Position numbers and translations under genes: made by a program
Shown: positions 10,558 through 19,091 of the stretch, one piece after another
Numbering within the stretch: position 1 is the first letter of the stretch
How the letters are laid out: each line of letters starts with the position of its first letter
Assembly (NCBI RefSeq): GCF_025979705.1
Contig: NZ_CP110136.1
Span: forward strand, 4,030,001-4,094,000
Source: Hymenobacter sp. YIM 151858-1
GTDB lineage: Bacteria; Bacteroidota; Bacteroidia; Cytophagales; Hymenobacteraceae
DNA length: 64,000 bases
Reading direction: 5' to 3'
The notes under the pieces: model-generated
Databases searched by the model: none
Told to the model about the DNA's origin: nothing
What the model saw: the letters and a program-made list of their open reading frames with translations, nothing else

Positions 10558-12924
10558 TTACTTCACTACCAACTTACGCGTGAGGTTCAGCTCGGGCACC
10601 GTGATAGTATACAAGCCGCCGGGCAGCTGCTTGGCGGGCAGCACGCGGGTGGTGTTGGAGCCGGGGTAGAGCTTCATGCCCTGCTGGTGCACCAGGCGGC
10701 CCGTTACGTCGAGCACGCGCAGGTTCACGTCTTGCTCGGTGCCGGTGGTCATCGTCACCTCGATGTGGTCGGCGGCAGCGGGGTTGGGGTAAATCTCGAG
10801 GTTATTAGCCAACGCCGGGGTTGCCTCGGTGCTGCCAGCGGTGCCGCGGGCGGCCGTAGCCGTGTTGATGGTGGCCGGCGCCGTGTACGTTACCTTGATG
10901 AACGCCTTCTGCGCGGGGTTGGTGGTGGCGTTCTGGCGGGCCCGAATAGTCAGCCAACCATCGGCCGTGGGCGTGTAGGTGCCTGTGAGGGTGCCCGTGC
11001 CCGAGCGGCTGCTTACCAGCGTGCCGGCCGAGTTGTAAATGCCCGCTACCAGCGAGTAAGCGCCGTTGGCGGGGTACAGCGTGTACGTCACGGTTTTGTT
11101 GGCGCCCACGTAAATGCGGCCGGCCGTACGCCATGCCGTGGAGCCCGCGGGCAATTGGCCGCCTTGGCCCAACGAGCGGGTGTCACGGTCGCCTAGGTCG
11201 TCGGCCAGTTCCCACTCCTGGGTAGTGGCCAGCGCCGGGCGCGAGTAGTTGGTGCTGGCGTTTACGGGCGCCCATACCGAGTAGCCGCGGCGGCCACCGG
11301 CAGCCGTGCCGTTACAGGGCGGCGTGTTAATGGCTACCGTTTGCGAAGCGCTTACCGTAACCGTTGCCGTGCCATTGGCACCGGAGTAGTCTTTCAGCAC
11401 CGTGCCGGGGGCAAAGTCGCACGACACGGTGTTGTTTTGCCAGGCCGAGAAGTTGTCGTTGATGCCGATGATGGCTTTGGTGCTGCGCTCAATCACCAAG
11501 TGGTCGGCGGCCTGCCAGCGCACCTTGTAAGCACCGTCCTTGAAGCGCAGGTTCTGGTGGCACCAGATCAGGTTCTCGAGGTCGGAGCGGGTGGGCAGGT
11601 CGGCGGTGCTGGTGGGGCGGTGCGAGTAGCGTTTGCCCGTGCTGCCCACGTTAAACAAGTCTTCAAAGAAGATTTGCGGCGAGCCGTCGAGCGCCAAAGC
11701 CGCGGCGTACGTGGCTGAGAGGCGCGGGTCGAACGGATCGATGTGCGGGGCCAGCTCCGAGCCGGTGTTCCAGCCGGTGTAGTTGCCCGTCGAGCCTACC
11801 TGCGGCCGGAACGTGTCGTGGTTGTTCACGAAGGGCACCGTGCGGTGCACGTACTGGCCGCCCTGATACACCACGCGGCGGCCTTGCTGGTAGCCCGGCA
11901 ACGAACCGATATCGAAGTTGCCGCCGCCGCTCACGATGTTGTAGAGGCCGTTGCGCAGCGAGAAATCGAAGGTGCCGGCGCGGTCTTGCACGTCAGTACA
12001 CCACTGATCGAGCTGGGCCGAGCCGCCTACCCATTCGCCTACGGCAAACATGGCGGCCCCGCCGTTGGCCCAACCAGCGTTGGCTTGCAGGTTGTACAGG
12101 AAATCCTCGGTAGCGAAAGCCGGGAAGTGCTTCACTGCATCCAAACGTACGCCATCAAAGCCCACCTGCTTCTTGTACCAAATCATCCAATTCCGCGCCT
12201 GGGTGCGCATGTAATCGGCGCTTTGGGCCGGGTTGAAGGTGGCGTTGGAGCTTTGCCCGTACGAGCCGTTGTAGAAGCTCACGTCGGGCCCGAAGTACAC
12301 GGCGTTCAGGTCGCCGGAGGTAGAGTTGTTGCCGGGGTTGGGGTTGAAGTTCTGCCAGTTCTTAGGCCAGCGGCCCGAGCGGGCCAGGTAGTTGGCGGCA
12401 TCCTCGGCCGTGGCCGGCGAGTTATACGAAACGTAGCGGAAGTTCTTGTACTTGCTGGTGGTGTAGTCTTCCCAGGCAGCGGGGTCCTGGCCACCGGCGC
12501 CGGTGCTCGAGCCAGCGCCGTCGACGTGGTTAAGCACCACATCCTGCACTACCTCAATGCCGTTGGCGTGCAGCACGGCCACCATGCGCAGCAGCTCGTC
12601 TTTGGTGCCCATGCGCGTGGCCACAAAGCCCTTTTGGTATTTGTCGCCCAGGTCGTAATGGTCGAAGGGCGAGTAACCATTGCCTTGGTTGCCATTCTTA
12701 ATCGTGGGCGGAATCCAGACGGCGTCAACGCCCATGGCCTTCAGGCGGGGTGCCAGCTCGGCTAGGTAGTTAGCCCAGCCGTTGGGGTAGTTGGAGTTCC
12801 AGTAATCCCACCAGAAACCTTGCAGGACAACTTTTTGAGCTTGAGCCGGCTGGCCTGCCAACAAGGCAAAGCCAACCGTAAGCAGCGCCCCCAGGCGGGA
12901 GGCTGCGCGCCACATTTTCAGCAT
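10558..12924 (-). CDS. Secreted alpha-amylase (GH13) with type IX sorting domain
   Basis: 788 residues. A signal peptide (residues 1-30, ending QPAQAQ) is followed by a GH13 barrel: VDAVWIPPTIKN, DVVLNH, nucleophile Asp in GFDGVRLDAVKHF, acid/base Glu in FAVGEWVGG and the transition-state Asp in FVNNHDTFRP. After a beta domain C and a second beta-sandwich region, the protein ends in a type IX sorting domain (LEIYPNP..., then LPGGLYTITV). It should cleave starch or maltooligosaccharides outside the cell after export through Sec and T9SS. ATG 12924 gives the clean signal; an in-frame ATG lies at 12972. Two LacI-type palindromes lie upstream. Confidence 0.93.
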   Translation of the reverse strand: MLKMWRAASRLGALLTVGFALLAGQPAQAQKVVLQGFWWDYWNSNYPNGWANYLAELAPRLKAMGVDAVWIPPTIKNGNQGNGYSPFDHYDLGDKYQKGFVATRMGTKDELLRMVAVLHANGIEVVQDVVLNHVDGAGSSTGAGGQDPAAWEDYTTSKYKNFRYVSYNSPATAEDAANYLARSGRWPKNWQNFNPNPGNNSTSGDLNAVYFGPDVSFYNGSYGQSSNATFNPAQSADYMRTQARNWMIWYKKQVGFDGVRLDAVKHFPAFATEDFLYNLQANAGWANGGAAMFAVGEWVGGSAQLDQWCTDVQDRAGTFDFSLRNGLYNIVSGGGNFDIGSLPGYQQGRRVVYQGGQYVHRTVPFVNNHDTFRPQVGSTGNYTGWNTGSELAPHIDPFDPRLSATYAAALALDGSPQIFFEDLFNVGSTGKRYSHRPTSTADLPTRSDLENLIWCHQNLRFKDGAYKVRWQAADHLVIERSTKAIIGINDNFSAWQNNTVSCDFAPGTVLKDYSGANGTATVTVSASQTVAINTPPCNGTAAGGRRGYSVWAPVNASTNYSRPALATTQEWELADDLGDRDTRSLGQGGQLPAGSTAWRTAGRIYVGANKTVTYTLYPANGAYSLVAGIYNSAGTLVSSRSGTGTLTGTYTPTADGWLTIRARQNATTNPAQKAFIKVTYTAPATINTATAARGTAGSTEATPALANNLEIYPNPAAADHIEVTMTTGTEQDVNLRVLDVTGRLVHQQGMKLYPGSNTTRVLPAKQLPGGLYTITVPELNLTRKLVVK

Positions 12925-13018
12925 GCGAGTAGAGGTGTTTGGGAATGGTGAAGGGAAGGTGGAAATGGACAAAACGCGGATGAGGCGGGGCGAAAGTTGC
13001 GTAATACTTTTAGCTTAA

Positions 13019-13053
13019 GCAAACGATTGCGGACGCTTTCAGCAACCGTTTGC
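13019..13053. promoter_or_regulatory. Paired LacI-type operator candidates upstream of the amylase
   Basis: GCAAACGATTGC (13019-13030) and GCAACCGTTTGC (13042-13053) are near-palindromes with the central CG and GCAA/TTGC ends of LacI/PurR-family operators, spaced 23 bp centre to centre (about two helical turns). They lie about 95-130 bp upstream of the amylase start, between it and the divergent L,D-transpeptidase. No LacI gene is in the window. Confidence 0.5.
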
Positions 13054-13190
13054 AGAACCAGGCCGGGCAACGCCTAGGAATTATTACCAACACTTGCTTG
13101 TTGCAATATTCGTCGTAGCCTATGTCGAATAGGATGCGTATATTCAATAGAAGGCCAGCACAGGCCAGCTCCGCCGCAGCAATACCTCCT

Positions 13191-14030
13191 ATGGAAAAGC
13201 AAAGTGTTGTTCATCGTTTGCGCCTGAAAGTGAAAGCCCGCCGTGCTGTGCGCCGGGCCTTGCCCTTCGTGGCTTCGCTGTTTCTGGCAACGCCGCTGGC
13301 CGCGCCCGTAAGCTCTACGGCAGCGCGCACGCAGAGTATGTCGGCCACTGCGCCGGTTAAGCGGGTACTCGCGTCGGTTATGTTTGCGCAGGGCACGCGG
13401 CAGCTCTACAACGAGCTTAAGCTCAGTGAGCAAGGGCTGAACTTTGATGTTTTTGAAAAAGCGTACACCGGCTACCTGAATTTGCGCGCCCAAGGCAAGC
13501 TCAACGACGAGCGGCAGTTGCTAACGGTTGTCGACTTCAACCTGCCATCCACCGAAAAGCGGTTGTGGGTGCTCGATCTGGAGCAGAAGACCGTGGTGTT
13601 TAACACGCTGGTGGCCCACGGGCACAACTCCGGCGAAAACATGGCTACCAACTTCTCGAACCAGAACGAGTCGAACATGAGCAGCCTCGGCTTCTACGTT
13701 ACCGATACCGAGTACTACGGCAAGCACGGCCGTTCGCTTAAGCTCGATGGCGTTGACCTAGGCTACAACGACAACGCCCGCGACCGGGCCGTGGTAATGC
13801 ACGGGGCCGAGTACGTGAGCGAAGATTTTATCCGGCAGTTTGGCCGGCTGGGCCGCAGCCTCGGCTGCCCGGCCCTGCCCATGGACCAATACGCCCAGAT
13901 TATTGATGCGGTAGGCGGGGGCACTTGCTTGTTCCTGAACGGCAACTCGCCCGACTACCAATCGCAGTACCTGAATACCGACCTCGCCGCCAGCGAATTT
14001 GTATCCACCGACCTAGGGGAATCCGTATAA
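13191..14030 (+). CDS. Murein L,D-transpeptidase catalytic-domain family protein
   Basis: 279 residues from ATG 13191 (MEKQSVVHRL); an in-frame ATG at 13122 would add 23 residues. A basic N-terminus and hydrophobic stretch (ALPFVASLFLATPLAAP) form a signal or anchor. The catalytic part has HGHNSGENMA, VVMHGAEYVS and GRSLGCPALPM, whose Cys is the expected nucleophile, as in the YkuD-like murein L,D-transpeptidase family. Likely acts on peptidoglycan in the periplasm (cross-linking or protein attachment). Divergent from the amylase; a bidirectional terminator follows. Confidence 0.87.
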   Translation: MEKQSVVHRLRLKVKARRAVRRALPFVASLFLATPLAAPVSSTAARTQSMSATAPVKRVLASVMFAQGTRQLYNELKLSEQGLNFDVFEKAYTGYLNLRAQGKLNDERQLLTVVDFNLPSTEKRLWVLDLEQKTVVFNTLVAHGHNSGENMATNFSNQNESNMSSLGFYVTDTEYYGKHGRSLKLDGVDLGYNDNARDRAVVMHGAEYVSEDFIRQFGRLGRSLGCPALPMDQYAQIIDAVGGGTCLFLNGNSPDYQSQYLNTDLAASEFVSTDLGESV

Positions 14031-14085
14031 TGGCTTGCTAGGTTACTAGTTACCCATACAGGAGAACTGTGAGTTAGAGGGGAAA

Positions 14086-14123
14086 GAAAAGGCGCATGCG
14101 GCCACTGCCGCATGCGCCTTTTC
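14086..14123. terminator. Bidirectional terminator
   Basis: GGCGCATGCGGC (14091-14102) and GCCGCATGCGCC (14107-14118) form a perfect 12-bp stem flanked by AAAA and TTTT. It separates the convergent L,D-transpeptidase and dehydrogenase genes. Confidence 0.93.
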
Positions 14124-14144
14124 GATTTCGGACCTAGGGGTTGC

Positions 14145-15206
14145 TTAAAGCTGCACCCCAAACTTTTCGCCCAAGCCGGTGAGGTCGTCGACTACCTTTT
14201 GCAGCAGCGGAATGCCCTCGGTCAGGCGTTGCTCCGTCGTGCGGCGCTCCGGGTCGCCGGGGATTAGCACCTGCTGATTGGGCACGGCCTTGGCCTTGCG
14301 GAACGTTTCGATCCAGTTATCCATGTGCGCTTTGAACTCGGCGGCGGGCCGGAACGCATCCACGCGCATCACCCCAAAGAAGTGCCCAATGCCCTGGCCC
14401 ACCGGGTCGGCGGGCGGCTGCAGAAACGCCACAAACGGCGGCACCCACGGCCCGTAGTTAGCTCCCGAGAGCACCGCCGACAGAATATCGACCGTGGCAC
14501 CTAGGCCGTAGCCTTTGTGAGAGCCGGTTTCGCCACCCAGCGGGATGAGCGCGCCGCCCGAGCGGGTTTCGGTGGGGTTGGTAGAGGCGTTGCCGTCGCG
14601 GTCTTGTATCCAGCCGGCGGGGGCGGGCAGGCCTTTGCGCTCCAGTATTTCCATTTTGCCTTGCGCAGCCGTGGTGGTTGCCATATCGAGCACAAACGGC
14701 GGCTGCTCGCCGGCCGGAATGGCTACAGAAATGGGGTTGGTGCCCAGCAGGCGCTCGAGCGAGTACGTGGGCGCCACCAGCGGCGAGGCGTTGGTGAGGG
14801 CAATGCCAATCATATCGTGCGGCAAGGCCAGCATGGCGTGGTAGCCGGCAATGCCGAAGTGGTTGGAGTTGCGCACGGCTACCCAGCCCGTACCGGCTAC
14901 TTGGGCCTTTTCGATGGCCAGGCGCATGGCCCTAGGTGCTACCACCAGGCCTAAGCCAGCATCACCATCAATCACGGCGGTGCTCGGCGTTTCGTGCACT
15001 ACGCCAATGCGCGGCGTGGCATTAATGCGCTTGGCTTCCCAGAGGCGCACGTAGCCGCTCAGGCGCGCCACGCCGTGCGAATCAACGCCGCGCAAATCGG
15101 CAGAAAGGAGGGTTTCGGTGGCCTGGCGGGCATCGTCGGCCGAGCAGCCCATGGCGCGGAACACGCCCTCGGCAAAGTGAAACAGGCGGGTGTACTCGAA
15201 AGTCAC
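14145..15206 (-). CDS. Malate/L-lactate dehydrogenase family oxidoreductase (LdhMDH2)
   Basis: 353 residues, the full length for this NAD(P)-dependent family that is unrelated to classical lactate dehydrogenase. Seen: LRGVDSHGVARLSGYV with the family histidine, TGWVAVRNSNHFGIAGYHA, GTNPISVAIPAGEQPPFVLDMATT, and GETGSHKGYGLG. Members reduce or oxidise 2-oxo acids (malate, lactate, ureidoglycolate, 2,3-diketogulonate); sequence alone does not tell which. It stands 70 bp upstream of ppx on the same strand. Confidence 0.9.
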   Translation of the reverse strand: MTFEYTRLFHFAEGVFRAMGCSADDARQATETLLSADLRGVDSHGVARLSGYVRLWEAKRINATPRIGVVHETPSTAVIDGDAGLGLVVAPRAMRLAIEKAQVAGTGWVAVRNSNHFGIAGYHAMLALPHDMIGIALTNASPLVAPTYSLERLLGTNPISVAIPAGEQPPFVLDMATTTAAQGKMEILERKGLPAPAGWIQDRDGNASTNPTETRSGGALIPLGGETGSHKGYGLGATVDILSAVLSGANYGPWVPPFVAFLQPPADPVGQGIGHFFGVMRVDAFRPAAEFKAHMDNWIETFRKAKAVPNQQVLIPGDPERRTTEQRLTEGIPLLQKVVDDLTGLGEKFGVQL

Positions 15207-15276
15207 GCGGGAAGCGGAAGAGTGGGGTGAGGAATGTGGCCGCTTTGTGCAGCAGCCCTGGGTGGTGCGCGTTGCG

Positions 15277-16230
15277 TTAGGCGCGCGGAGCGTGCAGCAT
15301 CTCGTACAGCAGGCCTTCTTTCAGCGCATACGCCGAGGCCGTGATGTGCGGCAGGCGGCAGTTCTTCAGCACAAAGTCGATGAGCACGCAGGCCACCACA
15401 ATCATGTCGGCGCGCAGGGGCGTCATACCCGGTAGCTGCAGGCGTTCGGCGTGCGTGAGCAAGAGCAGCTGGTCGTAGCTGTGGTAAAAGCTATCGAGCG
15501 AGATGGCGCGGGCGGCGGGCTGGTGCGTGTAGTCCTCCCCGCTGCGGGCCGCCTGCATATCACCTAGGGTATCGAAAGTGCCCGAAGCACCGATGAGGCT
15601 AACCGGCCGGAAGTGCTCGGCCGCGGCCAGCATAGGCGCCAGCGCGCCGCGCAAAAACTGGTGCTCGGCCTGCACATCGGCCGGCTGCATGGGGTCGTGG
15701 CGGAAAAACTGATCGAGCAGCCGCTGCGCCCCAATCTCGAAGCTGTGCTTCCAGAAAATGGTGTCGGCGTTGGCAATGATAAACTCCACCGAGCCGCCGC
15801 CAATGTCCATCATCAGGTGCGGCTCGGCACCTAGGCGCACGGCCTGCCGAATGCCCTGGCAAATCAGCTCGGCTTCGCGGGCGCCGGGTATCACCTCCAC
15901 CCGGATGCCGGTTTGCTCGAAAATATCCTGCACCAGCTCGGGGCCGTTGCGTGCTACCCGCACGGCGCTGGTGGCGGTGGCACGCACATCCGTTACCTGG
16001 TGCAGCTCAATTTCCTCCTGAAACGCCTGCAGCGTGTGCAGCGCCCGTTGGTAGGCCGCCGGCGCAATCTCGCCCTGGCTGATGCCGCCTTCGCCCAGTT
16101 TTACGCCCACTTTGGTGCGCAGCAGCACGGTTGGCTCGCCCGCGGCAGGGTGCTGCGGCAGCTCTACAATCAGCAAGTGAAACGTGTTCGTGCCCATGTC
16201 AATCAGGGCCAGGCGGTTTTTGTGTGACAC
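15277..16230 (-). CDS. Ppx/GppA family phosphatase (exopolyphosphatase-like)
   Basis: About 317 residues from a GTG at 16230 (VSHKNRLALIDMGTNTFHLLIVEL). The actin-like ATPase fold is shown by the phosphate-1 loop IDMGTNTFHLL, TSAVRVARNG and MMDIGGGSVEFIIA. This is the short two-domain form found in Bacteroidota. Likely hydrolyses polyphosphate or pppGpp. The frame is open to an ATG at 16338, but that would translate a repeat-rich stretch before the conserved domain, so I prefer the GTG. Confidence 0.85.
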   Translation of the reverse strand: MSHKNRLALIDMGTNTFHLLIVELPQHPAAGEPTVLLRTKVGVKLGEGGISQGEIAPAAYQRALHTLQAFQEEIELHQVTDVRATATSAVRVARNGPELVQDIFEQTGIRVEVIPGAREAELICQGIRQAVRLGAEPHLMMDIGGGSVEFIIANADTIFWKHSFEIGAQRLLDQFFRHDPMQPADVQAEHQFLRGALAPMLAAAEHFRPVSLIGASGTFDTLGDMQAARSGEDYTHQPAARAISLDSFYHSYDQLLLLTHAERLQLPGMTPLRADMIVVACVLIDFVLKNCRLPHITASAYALKEGLLYEMLHAPRA

Positions 16231-16360
16231 GTGACAGGTAGCAGGTGACACGCTGGAAGGCACGTGTCGGGTGAAACAAAGCGGAACCGGCGGGTGGGCT
16301 GCAGGTGACAGCCAATATGTGACAGGTTTGTTTGCCACCTGTTACGTGTCACCTGTTACC
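16222..16360. repeat. GTGACA/TGTCAC-rich inverted and tandem repeat region
   Basis: The stretch contains at least four GTGACA and several TGTCAC/CTGTTAC words. One block (16224-16251) reads GTGACACGTGACAGG then AGCAGGTGACACG, and a block near the other end (16336-16360) is close to its reverse complement (CACCTGTTACGTGTCACC then TGTTACC). It separates ppx from the methyltransferase gene, and the ppx start lies at its edge. It looks like a small intergenic repeat element; no family is assigned. Confidence 0.6.
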
Positions 16361-16368
16361 TCATCACC

Positions 16369-17262
16369 CTAGGTAGCAAAACGGCAGAAAGTACCTAGGG
16401 GCAGTTTACGCAGGCCTTGGTCCTGCAAGTATATCTCGCCGATTTCGCGCTGCTTGCCAAAGGGCGAATAGATCGTGTCCATCAGGTTGTCCAGGATCAG
16501 CGCCGAAAAACCGATGGAGTAAAGGTTGATGACGTAGAAGTGGTCTTCGGGGTCGAGCAGCTCGCGGCACAGCTTCAGCATCTCGTTCAGCTGGTCCTCA
16601 AGCTGCCACTTTTCGCCGTTTGGGCCACGGCCGTAGGCGGGCGGGTCGAGGATCAGGCCTTGGTATTTGTTGCCGCGCTTCACCTCGCGCTGCACGTACT
16701 TAAAGGCATCTTCGACCAGCCACCGCACACCATCGAGGTTAGAGGCCTCCATGTTGTCGCGGGCCCAAAAGTTTACCTGCTTCACCGAGTCGAGGTGCGT
16801 TACATCGGCGCCGGCGGCGCGGGCGGCCAGGGTAGCCGCGCCGGTGTAGGCAAACATATTCAGCACCCGCGGCTTGGCGGCGCGGCGCTTTTGCGTTTGC
16901 TCGTAAATGAACTGCCAGTTCGGGTCTTGCTCCGGAAACAGGCCCACGTGCTTAAACGACGACAGCCCTAGGCGGAAACGCAGCTTCAGGCCATCGGGCC
17001 GCTCGTAGCTGATTACCCATTGCTCGGCCATGCCGGGCTTTAGCTTCCAAGAGCCGCGCTCGGTAGCGGCATTGGCGCCTTTCTCGCGGGTAAAGGTGGC
17101 GTGGGCACGCTGCCATTCGCTGGCGGGCAGGTGCGGGTCCCACACGGCCTGGGGCTCGGGGCGGCTCAGCACGTAGCGCCCAAAGCGCTCCAGCTTTTGA
17201 AAGTTGCCGCTGTCAATCAGCTCGTAATCGGGCCAGGGACTGGTGGTCAGGAATGAGTACAT
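16369..17262 (-). CDS. Class I SAM-dependent (rRNA-type) methyltransferase
   Basis: 297 residues. The Rossmann region has VLNMFAYTGAATLAARAAGADVTHLDSVK (SAM-binding motif I) and LILDPPAYGRGPNGEKW, the DPPxYG motif of the RlmI/RlmK group of 23S rRNA cytosine or guanine methyltransferases. The N-terminal PUA domain of RlmI is absent; a short beta domain (WKLKPGMAEQWVISYERPDG) precedes the catalytic domain. The TAG stop is formed inside a CCTAGG palindrome. A reverse-strand TACCTTTG at 17297-17304 would serve as promoter. Confidence 0.87.
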   Translation of the reverse strand: MYSFLTTSPWPDYELIDSGNFQKLERFGRYVLSRPEPQAVWDPHLPASEWQRAHATFTREKGANAATERGSWKLKPGMAEQWVISYERPDGLKLRFRLGLSSFKHVGLFPEQDPNWQFIYEQTQKRRAAKPRVLNMFAYTGAATLAARAAGADVTHLDSVKQVNFWARDNMEASNLDGVRWLVEDAFKYVQREVKRGNKYQGLILDPPAYGRGPNGEKWQLEDQLNEMLKLCRELLDPEDHFYVINLYSIGFSALILDNLMDTIYSPFGKQREIGEIYLQDQGLRKLPLGTFCRFAT

Positions 17263-17296
17263 GCGCTACCTTTGATATACCCCGCAAGCGGGCCGG

Positions 17297-17304
17297 CAAA
17301 GGTA
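17297..17304 (-). promoter_or_regulatory. -7 element upstream of the methyltransferase
   Basis: Reverse-strand TACCTTTG matches TAnnTTTG, 34 nt before the start codon. A forward-strand TACCTTTG at 17267-17274 also exists and could serve the next gene. Confidence 0.5.
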
Positions 17305-17381
17305 CGATGGTGTAGTCGATGCCGGGCAGTATTGGTCAGTGCACGCTACCGTAGCTTTATTATCCTGCCAATTCTTGCGAA

Positions 17382-17753
17382 ATGAAAAAAGTGCTTTACG
17401 TAGTGCTGGCAGCAGCCTGCTTAATTTCAGCTTACACCATTCGTAAGACTTTTTTTTCCAGCTCGAATGAGCTGTACGAGCGCATGCCTCAGGTAAAGGA
17501 GGGTATGACTCAGCAAGAGGTGATGCGCATTCTGGCAACTCCCGATTTGTTGTATGTTGAATATCCCGAACCTAGGTCAGCATCTAAGTGGCCGCCTTAT
17601 CGGATGTTAGCTAAACCGGAACTCCAGTACCGCTGGAGCCCTGCGAATGATTCGACTCTTGTTATGCAATACCATATGGGTTTTATGGCGCCAGACGATC
17701 TACGGGTCTATTTGCAGCAGGATTCTGTGGTTGCGGTAGTCTACAATCCGTAG
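17382..17753 (+). CDS. Small membrane-anchored or exported protein, SmpA/BamE-like
   Basis: 123 residues. Residues 1-20 form a hydrophobic signal or anchor (MKKVLYVVLAAACLISAYT). The segment MPQVKEGMTQQEVMRILATPD resembles the start of the SmpA/OmlA (BamE) fold, where a GMT..EV...LG.P helix precedes a small sheet. No lipobox is evident, so it may be inner-membrane anchored. Base composition looks lower in GC than the neighbours. No partner is adjacent that would explain it. Confidence 0.65.
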   Translation: MKKVLYVVLAAACLISAYTIRKTFFSSSNELYERMPQVKEGMTQQEVMRILATPDLLYVEYPEPRSASKWPPYRMLAKPELQYRWSPANDSTLVMQYHMGFMAPDDLRVYLQQDSVVAVVYNP

Positions 17754-17798
17754 GTGAGTTGTTGAGGGGTAATCCTCTCGATTTTCGTTTAGGAACTT

Positions 17799-18281
17799 AT
17801 GCCTGAACTAACGCGCATCATCGACCAACTACAACGCGCCTTCGACGGCGACGCGTGGTCGGGCCCCTCGCTACAGGCCACTTTGCTAGGTGTTTCGGCT
17901 GCCAAAGCGGCCATGCATCCGTTGCCGCAAGCGCACAGCATTTGGGAGTTGGTGCTGCACCTCACCACGTGGGCCGATACGGTACGTCAGCGCATCGAAC
18001 ACCGCCATAATGTGCCGCCCGTAGCAGCCGATTGGCCCGCTGCGCCAGCTACACCCACCGAGGCCGCTTGGCAACAAGCAAACCGCGAACTTTGCCAAGC
18101 GCACGAGCGGTTGGTGGCCCAAGCCCAAACCCTCCGCGACGCCGACCTAGGGCAAGTGCTGGGCACGGCGCGCGACCGGGCCGATGGTTCGGGTGTTTCG
18201 ATTTACGTATTGTTGCACGGCACCGCGCAGCACTACTTGTACCACGCGGGCCAAATTGCCTTGCTCCGCAAGCTTCTCTGA
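17799..18281 (+). CDS. DinB family protein (putative metal-dependent enzyme)
   Basis: 160-residue four-helix-bundle protein. Histidines are placed as in DinB/YfiT proteins: one in HSIWELVLHLTTWAD (residues ~46-60) and two in HGTAQHYLYHAGQIALLRKL near the C-terminus. These three usually bind a metal. The family includes thiol transferases and stress proteins; the substrate cannot be told from sequence. dapF begins 18 bp downstream. Confidence 0.87.
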   Translation: MPELTRIIDQLQRAFDGDAWSGPSLQATLLGVSAAKAAMHPLPQAHSIWELVLHLTTWADTVRQRIEHRHNVPPVAADWPAAPATPTEAAWQQANRELCQAHERLVAQAQTLRDADLGQVLGTARDRADGSGVSIYVLLHGTAQHYLYHAGQIALLRKLL

Positions 18282-18299
18282 TTTACTTCTGCTTTCAAC

Positions 18300-19088
18300 A
18301 TGCGTTTTCACAAATACCAAGGCACCGGCAACGACTTCGTGATGATCGACGACCGGCAGCGCATTTTTCCGGCCGCCGACAACGCCTTGGTACGTCGCCT
18401 CTGCGACCGGCGCCGCGGCATCGGGGCCGATGGCCTCATCCTGCTGCGCACCCTGCCCAACTACGACTTCGAGATGGTGTACTACAACGCCGATGGCTAC
18501 GTGGGCTCGATGTGCGGCAACGGCGGCCGGTGCACCGTGGCATTTGCGCACCGCCTGGGTGTCATCCAGGACAAAGCCCATTTCCTCGCGGCCGATGGCC
18601 CGCACGAAGCCAGCATTGATGGCAACGGCATTGTGCGCCTGCGCATGATTGATGTAGCCGGCCAGCAGGACACCCCCGATGGCGTGTTCCTGAATACCGG
18701 TTCGCCCCACATCGTACGCTTTCTGCCCACCAGCACGCTGGCCGAGTACAACGTGTACGCCGAAGGCCGCGCCGTGCGCTTCGGCGAGGCATTTCGGGAG
18801 CGAGGCGGCACCAACGTCAACTTCGTAGAGGCACCAGTGATTGAGGGCCAGCCCTGGCAAGTGCGCACCTACGAGCGCGGCGTTGAGGACGAAACGTACT
18901 CCTGCGGCACCGGCGTAACGGCTGTGGCCCTGGCGGCGGCCCGCCGCGGCGCCGCAAGCCCCGTACCGCTGCGCACCATTGGCGGCGATTTATCGGTATC
19001 CTTCGCGCTGCACCCCGATGGTACCTTTACCAACGTGTACCTCAATGGGCCGGCAGAGTTTGTATTCGAAGGAGATATTGCACTTTAA
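18300..19088 (+). CDS. dapF: Diaminopimelate epimerase
   Basis: 262-residue cofactor-free epimerase turning LL-DAP into meso-DAP for lysine and peptidoglycan. The two catalytic cysteines are visible: SMCGNGGRC near residue 65 and TYSCGTGVTAVALA near residue 200. The N-terminus FHKYQGTGNDFVMIDDR is diagnostic. A GNAT gene follows 3 bp later, so the two are probably co-transcribed. Confidence 0.97.
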   Translation: MRFHKYQGTGNDFVMIDDRQRIFPAADNALVRRLCDRRRGIGADGLILLRTLPNYDFEMVYYNADGYVGSMCGNGGRCTVAFAHRLGVIQDKAHFLAADGPHEASIDGNGIVRLRMIDVAGQQDTPDGVFLNTGSPHIVRFLPTSTLAEYNVYAEGRAVRFGEAFRERGGTNVNFVEAPVIEGQPWQVRTYERGVEDETYSCGTGVTAVALAAARRGAASPVPLRTIGGDLSVSFALHPDGTFTNVYLNGPAEFVFEGDIAL

Positions 19089-19091
19089 CTT

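Noticed and set aside
11743-12765. 340-codon forward frame opposite the amylase
   Set aside because: Antisense shadow of a gene with all GH13 catalytic residues.
17382-17753. Horizontally acquired gene because of lower GC
   Set aside because: The gene is short, its product has a plausible envelope fold, and there are no mobile-element signs on either side.
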